Assembly (NCBI RefSeq): GCF_030272615.1
Contig: NC_081413.1
Coordinates: forward strand, 565,132,510 to 565,196,509
Reading direction: 5' to 3'
Length of the DNA: 64,000 bases
Source of the DNA: Cryptomeria japonica
Taxonomy: Eukaryota > Streptophyta > Pinopsida > Cupressales > Cupressaceae
Shown here: piece by piece, positions 44,640 through 55,188 of the stretch
How the letters are laid out: the number at the start of each line of letters is the position of its first letter
How positions within the stretch are numbered: position 1 is the first letter of the stretch
Made by a program: the position numbers and the translations under genes
Notes under the pieces: generated by a model
The model's database searches: none
What the model was told of the DNA's origin: nothing
The model's input: only the letters and a program-made list of their open reading frames with translations

Positions 44640-45790
44640 GCTAATTCTACGAACCACTAACAATTTCGACAATGGTTCTTGGAACCCTAGGAACCATTGA
44701 TAGTATTCTTGATTCCTAGTGAACCGTCAATCACCAACAACTAAGGTAGGGAAGGAGAAAGACCATAGAAGAAGATGTCAAGGAATAAAAATGACTAAGA
44801 ATTAGGAGTTCCCCTTGATCCCAAAACTATGGAGAACTCTAATTGCTTCTAGTTCCCTTCTCAAGTTCCAACTACAAAAAAAAAGAGAAATGGCTAAGTG
44901 TGGGTTCTCAAAAAAAAATTGTAGTTCTCAAAACAACCAAAGCCTCCAACTGGTTTTGAGTTCATGATCTAGCCTAACTACCAACAAAAAAGAATATTTA
45001 AAGGGGAAAAGTAACTAAGTACAAAAGTGTCAGAGCTTTTAGTGGTTCCCAAAATAATTAGAACTTGAAATTTTTTTGGGTTCCTAATTAAGCACTGACA
45101 CTAAAATAAAGAAAGGCATGAAACTTTTCTTGAGAATTTTGACAGTTCTTGAAATCGTCAAAACCCATGATCCAAGGTTCTTAGTTTCCATGGAACACTC
45201 TATCATTGATAGAGGAATGGCATGAGAGGAAATAAAGGGTCCCAAAAGGGAAAGGAAGTTAAAATACAAAGGGTTAGACATTGAGGAAGAATAAAAAAAG
45301 CTAAGAGGTGAGGATAAAGGCATGAAGAATGCAAGGAAAAGGTTGGGGTTCCTAGTTCCAACAGTACCTCTAACCCACAACCAAAAAGAGATAGATTTTT
45401 AGTAAAGTATAAGTGTGACGATGCATTAAGGAAAATATAAATTAAGGGGGGCAAATCTTGGTGAAGGTAAAGGAAAGCTTGTATCATGTGTTCAATGTTT
45501 TCTTGAACTCTTAATAGGGTTCCAAATTCTAATCATACTCCTGACTCTTAACTAAAAAAGGAGAGGTAAAGGTAACATAGGAGGCTTGTAAAAGATAAAG
45601 GAAAGGGAAGAATAATGGAGATCAAGAGTTTCTTATAGATCCCTAACCCTTGATGGGCAAAAATTTATGATCCAAAGTTAGAAAAAAAAATTAAAAAAAG
45701 AGGTTATAGCTCGATAAAACCTGACATAAAGAAAACTATGTTGGGGATCTTTATAGTTCCTAAAACTATTAGAACCCTTGAAAATGATCT
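44640..45790. repeat. Degenerate tandem repeat, period about 110-200 bases
   Basis: A worn phrase of the form GTTC..AAAA....AGAACC, often followed by GGGTTCCTAAT and a purine-rich stretch, returns near 44808, 44917, 45045, 45147, 45355, 45495, 45625 and 45760. Between the phrases the strand is rich in GGAAAGG and AAAGAGA words. Copies differ much and the period is uneven, so this is an old array or a set of fragments. The 98- and 94-residue minus-strand frames here (45084-45487) overlap in different frames and are by-products of the purine-rich strand. Confidence 0.45.
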
Positions 45791-46547
45791 TTATTATCAG
45801 GTTTGGGTAGAATAAGTCATCTCCTCATTGTTGTGGGATAATTGACATTTGTTACAAGTTGTTGAGACTTTAATTAATCCAACTCCATGATTCTATGTAC
45901 AAATATTAGATGTTGTTTGAGTTAAGAAGGAAGGAGAGTGACCAGTTATTGTTAGATTTTGTTAGTAGTGTCTTTGTTCAATCAAAAAGTTTGATATCAG
46001 TCCATGTAATATCTTTGATTTGCAATAAGAAGAATATTTAAAAAATGAAGCGTGTAGAATGAAGATTGAATACTAATAACTAAGATTGAACTCATTCAAG
46101 AAAAGGCTACTTGAGGTATTATGACTCTATAGTAGCTTCTATTTTTTTTTATGATGCTAAGTGTTAGTGATCAGTTGTTTATAATAGGTTGTATTATAGC
46201 ATAGTTATTTCTAGTAGTATTGCACCACCTATAGCCATTGTTGTGTCAATTAACTAGTCAACCCATAGAAATTGTTGCATAGTTAGATTTACTTGTAGCA
46301 TTGTTATATTTTCAATTTATTTTTTATTTTTTCAGTTTATATTCTACACAGAACTGATAGAATAGCCTATAAGTCTTTCCTAGTGCACATACAATCTCAA
46401 CACCATCCAAGAATAAACTTCCCTAGTTGATAATTAAATGAGCCTATCTAGGATAGTAAGTTGATATAAGATTTGTTAGTTTGTTAAGCATATGCATTAA
46501 TTTGTCTACATCAACCTATTTCACTTAGTAGAGATCAATGAAGAGAC
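45791..46547. other. Anonymous AT-rich DNA
   Basis: No gene, LTR or repeat recognised; a T-run lies near 46141-46150 and TTATTTTTTATTTTTTCAGT near 46317. Confidence 0.55.
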
Positions 46548-46830
46548 ATTAGAATGTCTTCTCTTTGTTGCACATGGGATTTTCCTTTTTCTAAACATGT
46601 CAATATTTGTAGGATGGTGTCTTAGGTTTTTTCCCTATCATATACCCCCTTCACCTCTCTCTCTCTCCTTCCCCTAATTGCAAATTAATAGAAAGCAGCT
46701 TGGTTCTCTTTGTTGTAAATGGGATATTTCATTTGCCATACATTTCAATACTTGTAGGATGGTGTCTTAGGTTTTTTCATTATCATTTTCCCTCTCTTTC
46801 TCATTCTCCCAAGTGAAAACCAATAGAAGG
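46548..46830 (+). repeat. Two-copy direct repeat, period 145 bases
   Basis: The phrase TTGTAGGATGGTGTCTTAGG stands near 46607 and again near 46752, each followed by TTTTTTC and a CT-rich tract, and preceded by CTCTTTGTTG...ATGGGAT (46561 and 46708). Copies are perhaps 75-80% alike. No coding. Confidence 0.65.
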
Positions 46831-46984
46831 AATCTCGGTTCCCATTTTTGGGGGTTCTTCCTTTAGTTTCTCTAACAATATTATGTAATTTTTATATCTC
46901 TGCAAGTGTAAATTGGATTTAAAGCTTCCAATTTGTACCCAAAAATCTCTTTATCTCTACCCTTGATGTGCTTTTTATTTTTCT

Positions 46985-47844
46985 TATACAAGATTTCCTT
47001 CTATACGAGATCCTACTAAATCTAATATTAGTACAAAAAATCCTCTCCACATGACCTGAAACCTAAGGTGAATAGGCTTTGATACCAAATCAAAGGAAGG
47101 AGAGATATAGAAACACTTCCTACACAGACCTTTAAGGGTAGGTATATGAATAAATATTATATCACATGGTTATAGAAAAGAGTACACAAAGAATATACCA
47201 TTGCAAGATTATTTACATAAGGAAACTATTTCAAGAGAAAAATACTCCAAAGTAAATTCAATTGTATTATTCGGAAACTATGACATAAAAAAGAAATATT
47301 AATCTATGCCTTTATAGGAGTATCATTATTATTCAAACTCTGTAGAAATTTTGCAAAATAGCAATACCTACAATTTATTCATGCAATATATGTAATACTC
47401 CATTCTCAAGCACCAGTAAATAGGAAAATTGAAACTATGAACCACAATTAATTTACCAAAAGCATGAGTCAAAATAATAACCAAAAAGTAGTACCATAAT
47501 TAGCCTAAATTTCAATGCCCAAGATGGTCATGGTTTTCTACTAAAAATTGAATATGCTCTTATACTCTTCATAACATATCATAAATAATTCTTATCTTGT
47601 AATGCCATATGATTATCTTACATATCATAAATAATTCCTATCTTGTAATGCCATATGATTATCTTACATATCATAATGACATTAGGTGATCTTACAACCT
47701 CTTATACACCTCTCATAATATCCAACACATAAAAAATAATGCCAACACAAAGTGGGACGCCTCATTTCCTTATATGAGGTCAAAATAACAAATAAGTAAT
47801 AAATTATAACATTAGGATGAAAGATTGAGACACGTTTCCCAATA
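46985..47844 (-). mobile_element. Eroded family-A copia fragment: leader, PBS and 5' LTR
   Basis: The order matches the 5' end of element A. The leader 'acgagatcctactaaatctaa' near 47009 matches A near 4460; 'gaaacctaaggtgaataggctttgatacca' (47058-47087) matches 4510-4539, with the PBS worn to TGGTATCAAAGC. The LTR then follows from about 47090 ('aaaggaagg', 'cacttcctacac-gacctt') to 'gtttcccaata' at 47844. No gag is left on its left side. It is much more diverged than A. Confidence 0.7.
47575..47680. repeat. 46-bp tandem repeat, 2.3 copies
   Basis: The unit CATATCATAAATAATTCTTA... ending ATTATCTTA occurs at 47575-47620 and 47621-47666, with one difference, and again as its first 11 bases at 47667. 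It lies in the family-A LTR and has no counterpart in the LTR of element A, so it arose locally. The near identity shows that it is young. Confidence 0.9.
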
Positions 47845-48669
47845 ATACATCAACTCTTTGGATTCTTCCATTATTAAAATTTGATCACTTCTATGCACAT
47901 TAATGATGTGGTCTTTGATTTTGATGCAAATTTTAAATATATTAACTAAAAATAAAAAAATAAATAGTCTACAAGTTAGAACTTCTCACACAAAACATAA
48001 GTAAATTGTATGATGATGTCAAATATTTAGTATTAGTTGATAAAATTCAACTATTACTTTTGACAAAATCATTTGGATTGTACATGCTAAAAGCAATCAA
48101 CAAAAATGTTGGAAAAAGTATCCATTACTCATGATCCTTCCCCACCTCACATTGTCATGTGTCTCTCAACATTATTTCCCCTCACTTTGAATCCCCCACC
48201 TTCCCCCTTATCCCTCCCACTTTCTCTATTCCTTCTACTATAGTGTTTGATACTATTAATCAACCTCATTTTGTTTTCACTCCTCTCATTGTCGCATCCA
48301 ACATTACATCTACTCCACATCCACCTACTAATATGTTGCATGCCAACTTTCAATGTTAATCATATAAATACTCCACTATAACTTCCACCACCTACACTAA
48401 ACCTTAAAATACTCAAATTCCAATTACATCACCACCTTTTCCCAATCCAAGTTGTAAATCATTATAAGAAAAGTAAATTAAGTCAAGAATAGGATAAATA
48501 ATACACTCCTCCTTAAAGCTAGATGGTGTATTATTTATCTTATTCCATCCCTACTTTTCCCAACACAAGTTCCAAATCATCATAAGAAAATTAATTGAAG
48601 TCAAGAATAAGATTAATATTACACTATCTAGCTTAAAGAATGATTTATTACAAGTTAACACATAATTTA
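47845..48669. other. Anonymous DNA with CT-rich tract and a small duplication
   Basis: A pyrimidine-rich stretch at 48140-48330 creates opposite open frames (48159-48359 and 48147-48353) without known domains. From 48436 to 48640 a ~85-base segment ('cccaa-cc/acaagttg/ccaaatcat-ataagaaaa...caagaataggat') is repeated once with changes (48436 and 48557). No gene. Confidence 0.6.
48493..48549. repeat. 14-bp perfect inverted repeat
   Basis: GATAAATAATACAC (48493-48506) and its exact reverse complement (48536-48549) flank a 29-base loop. It sits between the two halves of the ~120-base-period duplication described for this stretch. A small foldback element is possible. Confidence 0.85.
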
Positions 48670-48964
48670 TGATAAACTTATAAGGCACTAAGAGGGGGGT
48701 GAATCAGTGCAAGCAAAAACTACAACACAAATCTGATCACCAATTTAAATAACTTAAAGCTTAATAAATATACAAGAAATATCACCACGTAAGCTAACAC
48801 CCAATATATCAAGCTCCACATAACACAAAGATTTATACATGGAAACCCAAAAGGGAAAAGCCATGGTGGGAGTTAATACCCACAAGATTCACTATCTGTA
48901 GAATAGAAATCTTTGACCGATTAAGGTCTTACAAATATACCCCGTTAGGAGCAGACCATGTTAG

Positions 48965-50487
48965 TGATAGTTTGAATACTTAATATAAGTACATATCCAA
49001 TAGCCAACAAGATGAGAGGGGGCGGGGTGAACAATACAAACTTAATCTTCCATAAAAACATCAGATTCAACCTCGGTAACATATATTTCAGTAATATAAC
49101 CAAAACTATTAAACATGCAAACTCAAAAGCATATGAACATCATAAACCTCATAACACCAAATTTAACGTGGAAACCCAAATAGGGAAAAACCATTGTGGG
49201 ATTTTGGACCCACTAAGAAATATACTCTTCTAGAGTATGCTCGATTAAAAGCAAATCCTGTTAAAGATTACAAACACATTTCCAGATGTGACCCGGTTAA
49301 GGGATTTCCCTCAGATCTGTTAGGATCTTCACCTTGTTAGAAGTGACCTTGTTAAAGGATTTCAAACACTCAATCAGAATGTCACCTTGCTAGAGGGTTT
49401 TACAAATAAGACTGTTAAGTCCACTCGGTTAAGAGATTTTCTGTCACTTTCACAAAATAACAGTAATAAAATTTATCTACAAATTCACATCTAAAATGCT
49501 AAAGCAGATTCTTATTTGTTCAATACAATCTAGACATAGAACTAATCTTGTCTATCTGTTGGGCTTCTATACTATGTTATTCAAATAGGTCTTCAAGCCT
49601 CTGTGCTCGGTAATCACTATGTAGCATCCCTATGCATACACTTGCCCGCATACATTGTTTATCAACAGTTTCCTATTTATAAACAATTAGGTAACTGCTT
49701 AATCTCCTTGATCACATTTCCCATGATCAATCATAGCCATCAGATCTTCAATCTTGTCTAGGTTCAATGCATCTTTCGATCTGAAAACATTTTACCCCAC
49801 ATTGGAACTTGCATATTAGTCTTGGAACTTGTGCTAGGGTATTGTGGTTCAATCTGAGCTGTAGATCTTCATGCCGACTTTTCATTGCCTTAGATTCATT
49901 AACAAACTTCATTCACAGCTCACCAATCATTGATTAGTTCCAGCTCATCAACTTCCTTCATTAAATAACGCATGTAAACATTTAATGCATTCTGTTATAG
50001 CTCGGTTACAACTTGGTAACAACTCAGTGAATACTAAACTTCACTCGGTGGACAGTCCACCTTCATTAACCGATAGCGATAACCTTAGGGTTTACCGACT
50101 AGGTTCTTTGCTTGATAACATAGTATAGTATTAACCTTTACATTTTACAACATATGTATGATGTTAAAACAATCTAAACATCATGATCTCATCATTGTCT
50201 GACTTGGTACTAGTTGCCCATTGAATACCTTATTCATCCCCTTATTCCTCATATTCTTTCCTGTGTCTTTTACCAACATCTTTATAATCCTCATATCATA
50301 CTTCTCAAGATATGGCAACATCATACTGAATTAGAAAATCAATTTCTTGACATCAATGACAAAATAATAATATCAAGACAGTAAACATCTTTAATCAGTT
50401 ATATCCATAATCATCAACAACCTTCTCAATATCGTTATGAAATGCCAACAATCTTTCATTATCTATCATAATGCAATATTGCCAACA
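48965..50487 (-). repeat. 3' LTR of element D
   Basis: The plus strand runs TGATAGTTTG to TTGCCAACA. It has the hairpin block near 49168-49199 and an intact TATA site (minus strand TTTATAAATAGG near 49684-49673). Confidence 0.94.
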
Positions 50488-50937
50488 ATCTCCCCCTTTG
50501 GCATTGATGGCAAAACCAATTGATTTGACCTTAAAAGATTCGGATTGTTGTGATTCTGAAATGCTGAAATGCTCTCCCCCATACATTAGACTTCTCCTAT
50601 TTTCAGTCTTCTTTCCAATCTGTAGTCTGCTCGGTTTTCTTTTAGTCTTCTCCCCTAATAGGTCTTCTTCCTCTTTATAGTAGTCTTCTCGCCCTTTGAC
50701 AACAATGCCAAAAAGTAAAGAACTAAAACATAATTACTTTCTGTAAGAAGTTATTTCCTGTTGTTGTGTATCAATTGAGTCTCGGTCAGAGCATTTGTCT
50801 TCAATTCCTATTCCCTGTAGTATTTCCTATATTATTTCTTGTACACCTTTAGAAAACATCCTAAAGTGTATAAATCAGCATCAACTCCCAAAAGATATTC
50901 ATTAGAGTCATCGGATTGATGCTTTCATGGAACTCGG
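50488..50937 (-). other. Element D PPT and 3' non-coding region
   Basis: The PPT on the minus strand is AAAGGGGGAGAT (50499-50488) preceded by GCCATCAATGCC. A second, damaged box (GCATTGTTGTCAAAGGGCGAG) lies near 50709-50688, at the same place as the box that opens the tandem repeats of C. Purine-rich GAAGAC words recur between them. No coding. Confidence 0.8.
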
Positions 50938-52525
50938 TCAATGAGTAGAAGATAGGGGTAGGACCCCTAACTTACTTCTGAGATATTCAAAAGTGTCCCT
51001 TGGTAGTGGTTTGGTGAAGATATCTGCTATTTGTTCCTTTGTGCTAACATACTCCAATACCACTTTCTTCTCTTGAGCTTCTTCTCTAAGATAATGATAT
51101 TTGATAGATATGTGCTTTGTCTTAGAGTGCATAACAGGATTCTTTGAAATATTAATGGCACTAGTATTGTCATAGAATACAGTTATTGGCTTGGTAACTT
51201 TCTCATTTATACCTTCCAACAGTTGTTTGATCCATGCAATGTTGGTACAATTCAATGTTGCAGCAACGTATTTCAACTTCTGTTGTTGACTATGAAACAC
51301 ATCCTTGTTTCTTGCTAAGAAAACTCACTAGTCTTTCTCCTAAAAAGAAAGCTCCTCCACTTGTGCTTTTTCTTTCATCAATGTTGTCTGCCCATTCAGC
51401 ATTAGTATAAACTTTTAAATCAAAATAATTTCCTTTCTGATATACTAAGCCATAATCCTCTGTGCCTTTCAAGTATCTAAAAATTCTTTTGATTGTTGTC
51501 ACGTGTGTTTCCTTAGGATCTGCAGAGAATCTTGCAACTATACCTATTGTATGTGCTATATCTGGTCTGTTGTGAACAACATATTGTAGCTTTCCAATCA
51601 TGGATCGGTAAAGTGTCTCATCAATAGATGCAGATTCATCATTCTTTGATAATTTGCAGTTGGTAGTCATAGGAGTACTTACTGGTTTTGAATCCTCCAT
51701 TCCAAATTTCTTCAAGATTTCCTTTATGTACTTGGATTGAGTAATGAAAATCTCATTTTTCATTTGCAGTATCTGTAAACCTATAAAATAATTTATCTCA
51801 CTGATTAATGACATCTCAAATTTTTTGCTCATTTCATTTCCAAAGTTCTTGCATAAAGAGTCATTTCCACAAAATATAATATCATCAACAAATATGGCTG
51901 AGATCAGTATTCCATTTTCATCATTCTTCATGTACATGTTGCTATTCTCACTTGTCCTTATAAAACCAATCTTAATCAAATAAGAGTGCAATCTTTCATA
52001 CCATGCTCTTGGTGCTTGTTTCAAACCATATAAAGCTTTGTTCAATTTACATACCTGATCTTTATTCTTGTCTTCAACAAATCCTTCAGGTTGTTCAATG
52101 AAAACTTCTTCTTCTAATATTCCATTCAGAAATGTAGATTTGGCATCCATTTGATATATCTTGAAATTTTTGAAAGCAACATAGGCCAACAATGTTCTTA
52201 CTCCTTCAAGTCTAGCAACAGGTGCAAAAGTTTCACCATAATCAATTCCTTCTTCTTGAGCATAACCTTTGCAAACTAGTCTTGCTTTGTTTCGAATGAT
52301 CTCTCCTTTTTTATTTAGCTTGTTTCTGAAAATCCACTTTGTACCAATTAAATTTTTGTCCTTCGGTCTTGGGATTAGTGTCCATGTGTCATTCTTCTTG
52401 ATTTGATCAATCTCTTCTACCATAGCATTTATCCAATCTTCACTGTTAAATGCCTCTTTCACTATTCTCAGTTCAAATTTAGATATCAAACATGTGTTTT
52501 GTCTCAGTTTGTTTCTTGTCATCAC
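50938..52525 (-). pseudogene. Element D reverse transcriptase and RNase H
   Basis: A 411-codon frame (52525-51290) covers [80 protein letters not shown], the catalytic [31 protein letters not shown], and the RNase H start [20 protein letters not shown], where the first acidic residue of the YTD motif is Asn. The frame then meets TAG (CAG in relatives) and an extra base near 51272. Frame 51300-50938 resumes with YVAATLNCTNIAWIKQLLEG, YDNTSAINISKNPVMHSKTK and ends EQIADIFTKPLPRD. Both RT Asp are intact. Confidence 0.92.
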
Positions 52526-53640
52526 TGGATCATCCTTATCTCCTATAATCTGACTTGGTGCATGATGTCTTCTGACATACTTGGCTAATACAAGCTCGGT
52601 AGGCTCTGTATGATCTTCTTCATCACTCGGTAACTGGATATTCTCTTCATTTTCTTCAACAGTCTTCTCAGTAGGACTTCTCGGTTGAACACAGACAAAT
52701 TCATCATAGTCTTCTGGTTCCTTGGAATTTCCTTCATCATTTCTTTCTACAAATTCATCAATTTACACATTTGCACTTTCTACTATTTTGTTAGATGATT
52801 TGATCAGACATTTAAATGCTTTGCTTCTAGAAGAGTAACCTAGAAACGTTCCTTCTTCATTTTTCTAATCAAATTTGCCATTTCTATCATGTTTATGAAC
52901 ACAGCATCTACTTCCAAAGATTTTAAAATAACTTACATTAGGTTTCTTATCATACTAGATTTCATATGGTGTCTTCAAAGTACCTTTCTTCAATTGAACT
53001 CGGTTCAACGTGTAAACTACTGTGCTTATTGCTTCTCTCCAAAATGTTTGTGGCACCTTCTTTTCAATCATCAGTGTTCTAGCACAATCCACAATAGATC
53101 TGTTTCTTCTCTCATCTATTCCATTTTGTTGTGGAGTTCTCAGTGTAGAGACTTGTCTTTTAATACCATGATCATTGCAAAATAAGTTGAACTCATCAGA
53201 TGTGAACTCTCCTCCTCTATCTGATCTAAGACATTTTAGTTGTCTTCCTATTTCATTTTCAACTCTTGCCTTGTACCATTTAAACATTTGAAAAGATTTT
53301 GATTTTTTCTTTTAAAAACATTACTGACATCATCCTTGAATAGTCATCCACAAATAGTATGAAATATTTATCACCATAATAAATTTGAACTTTCATAGGA
53401 CCACAAAGATCAGTGTGCACTAGATGTAAAATTCCTTTATAGGTGTATGACTTAATTGTAAAGCTTGATCTTGTCATCTTACCCATCTGGCATCCTCGGC
53501 ACATAGCATTCTCTGGTTTTTCAAGACTTGGTAGACCTCTTACTCTGTGCTTCTTTCTTATTTTGATTAGATTATCAAAATTGACATGACAAAACCTTTT
53601 ATGCCATAACCAGGTATCATCTAACTTTGCATGCAAACAC
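52526..53640 (-). pseudogene. Element D integrase
   Basis: The frame 53636-53280 has LWHKRFCHVNFDNLIKIRKK, CRGCQMGKMTRSSFTIKSYT, LVHTDLCGPMKV and FVDDYSRMMSVMF. A frameshift within the A-rich KEK codons near 53290 leads to 53287-52955 with LKCLRSDRGGEFTSDEFNLF and PQQNGIDERRNRSIVDCART, so the three acidic residues are present. TAG at 52955-52957 stands for the Trp of PYE-W-Y, as in element C. Beyond it, SYFKIFGS, GTFLGYSSRSKAFKCLIK and an acidic tail are readable with two more stops. Confidence 0.9.
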
Positions 53641-54130
53641 TTATTCCAAGTTGAGTCAAGGTGAAATGTGTTACCTTTTGTTTGTGACCCGGTAGCAGCT
53701 AACTTTCCATTTTTGTCATGAACTTTGACAATTCCTTTCTAAAATTCTATTCGGTAACCTGTGTTGTTTAGTTGTGCTACACTCAACAAATTGTATTTCA
53801 AACCTTCAACCCAATAAACATCATTGCATCTTGCATTATCAAGAAGTGTTATAGATCCTTTACCTCTCACCAGACATGGTGCATCATTACCAAATCTAAC
53901 ATAGCCTCCATCATAATCTTCTAATATAACAAACTTGTGTTTATCTCCTGTCATATGATGTGAGTATCCACTATCTATAATCCAAGAATCATTAGTGTGT
54001 ATGTGAGATATTAGGGATTTTTCTTCATACCTCTCTTCATCTAATCCATCTTTGATAGCCACATAAACTACTTCCTCTGTATCTGTATCATCTGATTTAT
54101 CATCATTAGATTCCTCATCAGCTATTAAGT
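53641..54130 (-). pseudogene. Element D protease
   Basis: The site reads WIIDSGYSHHMTGDKHKF with DSG intact; Tyr replaces the Cys found in C and F after DSG. VRFGNDAPCLVRGKGSITLL and YWVEGLKYNLLSVAQLNNTG follow. TAG at 53739-53741, right after YRIEF, is at the same place as TAG 18815 in C. Then VHDKNGKLAATGSQTKGNTF leads to the pre-integrase part. It is in one frame with the second part of gag. Confidence 0.9.
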
Positions 54131-55124
54131 ATATCTTTCTATCTCTTCTTCTGAAGTCTCGGTGTCCTCTATAATGATTATCTTTCTGTCTATCATCTCG
54201 GTAATCTCTCTTTTTAGTAGAATCTTTTTCAGGACAGTTAGAAGCCATATGTCCTATTTTATCACAATTGAAACATTTCAAAGGTAGTTTTCCTTTATAC
54301 TTACCTTTGCCTCTCGGTATCCTTTTGGCTAATAGTGCTTCAAACTCTTCTTGTTTTTTGATTTCCTCATATAATTTGTGTACTGCCTCCATGTTCTTAC
54401 GAAATCTTTCACTTGCTCCACTGTGATCTCCTTCAGAGTACTTATACTTTCTTTCATTGAAATCATTAGATTCATCAAGATGAAAAGAACTAAATCCAGA
54501 TTCAACTTTATTTACCGAAGATCCACTGTTATCAAAATTACTTAACTCAAATGCATGTAGCTTACCAATAGTAGCATCTAAAGAAACTGGCATATTAGGT
54601 ACAGACCTCAATTCATTGATTGCAGAGACTCGGATTGCATAAGCTGGTAGAACAGTTCTTAACAACTTACTTGTTATATCCTTTTCTTCAATAGTTCCAC
54701 CTGCTCCTTTGATTTGATTGACAATCTCCTTTAGTCTTGTATTGTACTGAGTTATGTTCTCACCTTCATTCATCCTCATAGATTCAAGTTATCCTCTTAG
54801 ACTATCTACTTTTGCTCTTTGAACATGTTCATCTCCTCCATATACTGATATGAGCTTATCCCACATTGCCTTTGCATCATCGCAGCCTTCTAGATCATTA
54901 AACTCTGAATCGGTCAATGCAGATGTTATTTCAATCATTGCTTGAATATGTTCTTGCTTTGCCTTTATCTCTTCCATAGTCAATGGATAGGTGCTTGGTG
55001 TGATAAAATCATTCTCCAGATAGTATACCGCATATTCTCCAACTCCTGATAGATGTAGCTTCATCCTTTTCTTCCATGTAGAGAAACTTGACTTGTTCAG
55101 CTTCGGTGCATCCCTCTTATACAT
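54131..55124 (-). pseudogene. Element D gag with CCHC knuckle
   Basis: The start is ATG 55124 (MYKRDAPKLNKSSFSTWKKR), 50 bases from the PBS. The frame is open to 54789, where TAA replaces a Gln codon in RGQLES, and continues from 54779 through MRMNEGENITQYNTRLKEIV, LRTVLPAYAIRVSAINELRS, LAKRIPRGKGKYKGKLPLKC and the complete knuckle CFNCDKIGHMASNC. An acidic tail DEESNDDKSDDTDTEEVV follows. Apart from the single TAA the protein looks intact. Confidence 0.92.
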
Positions 55125-55174
55125 CTTTGGATCTTTAACTCAAGTGCCTTTAAACTTTCCTTCTGGAGTCCAAA

Positions 55175-55186
55175 GCTCTGATACCA
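55175..55186 (-). other. Element D primer-binding site
   Basis: The minus strand reads TGGTATCAGAGC, two bases inside the LTR. Confidence 0.95.
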
Positions 55187-55188
55187 AT

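Noticed and set aside
45084-45487. Two overlapping minus-strand open frames rich in Phe, Leu and Ser
   Set aside because: They overlap in different frames and result from a purine-rich plus strand in the worn repeat array.
48147-48359. Open frames on both strands at the same place
   Set aside because: Caused by a CT-rich tract; no protein family and no start context.
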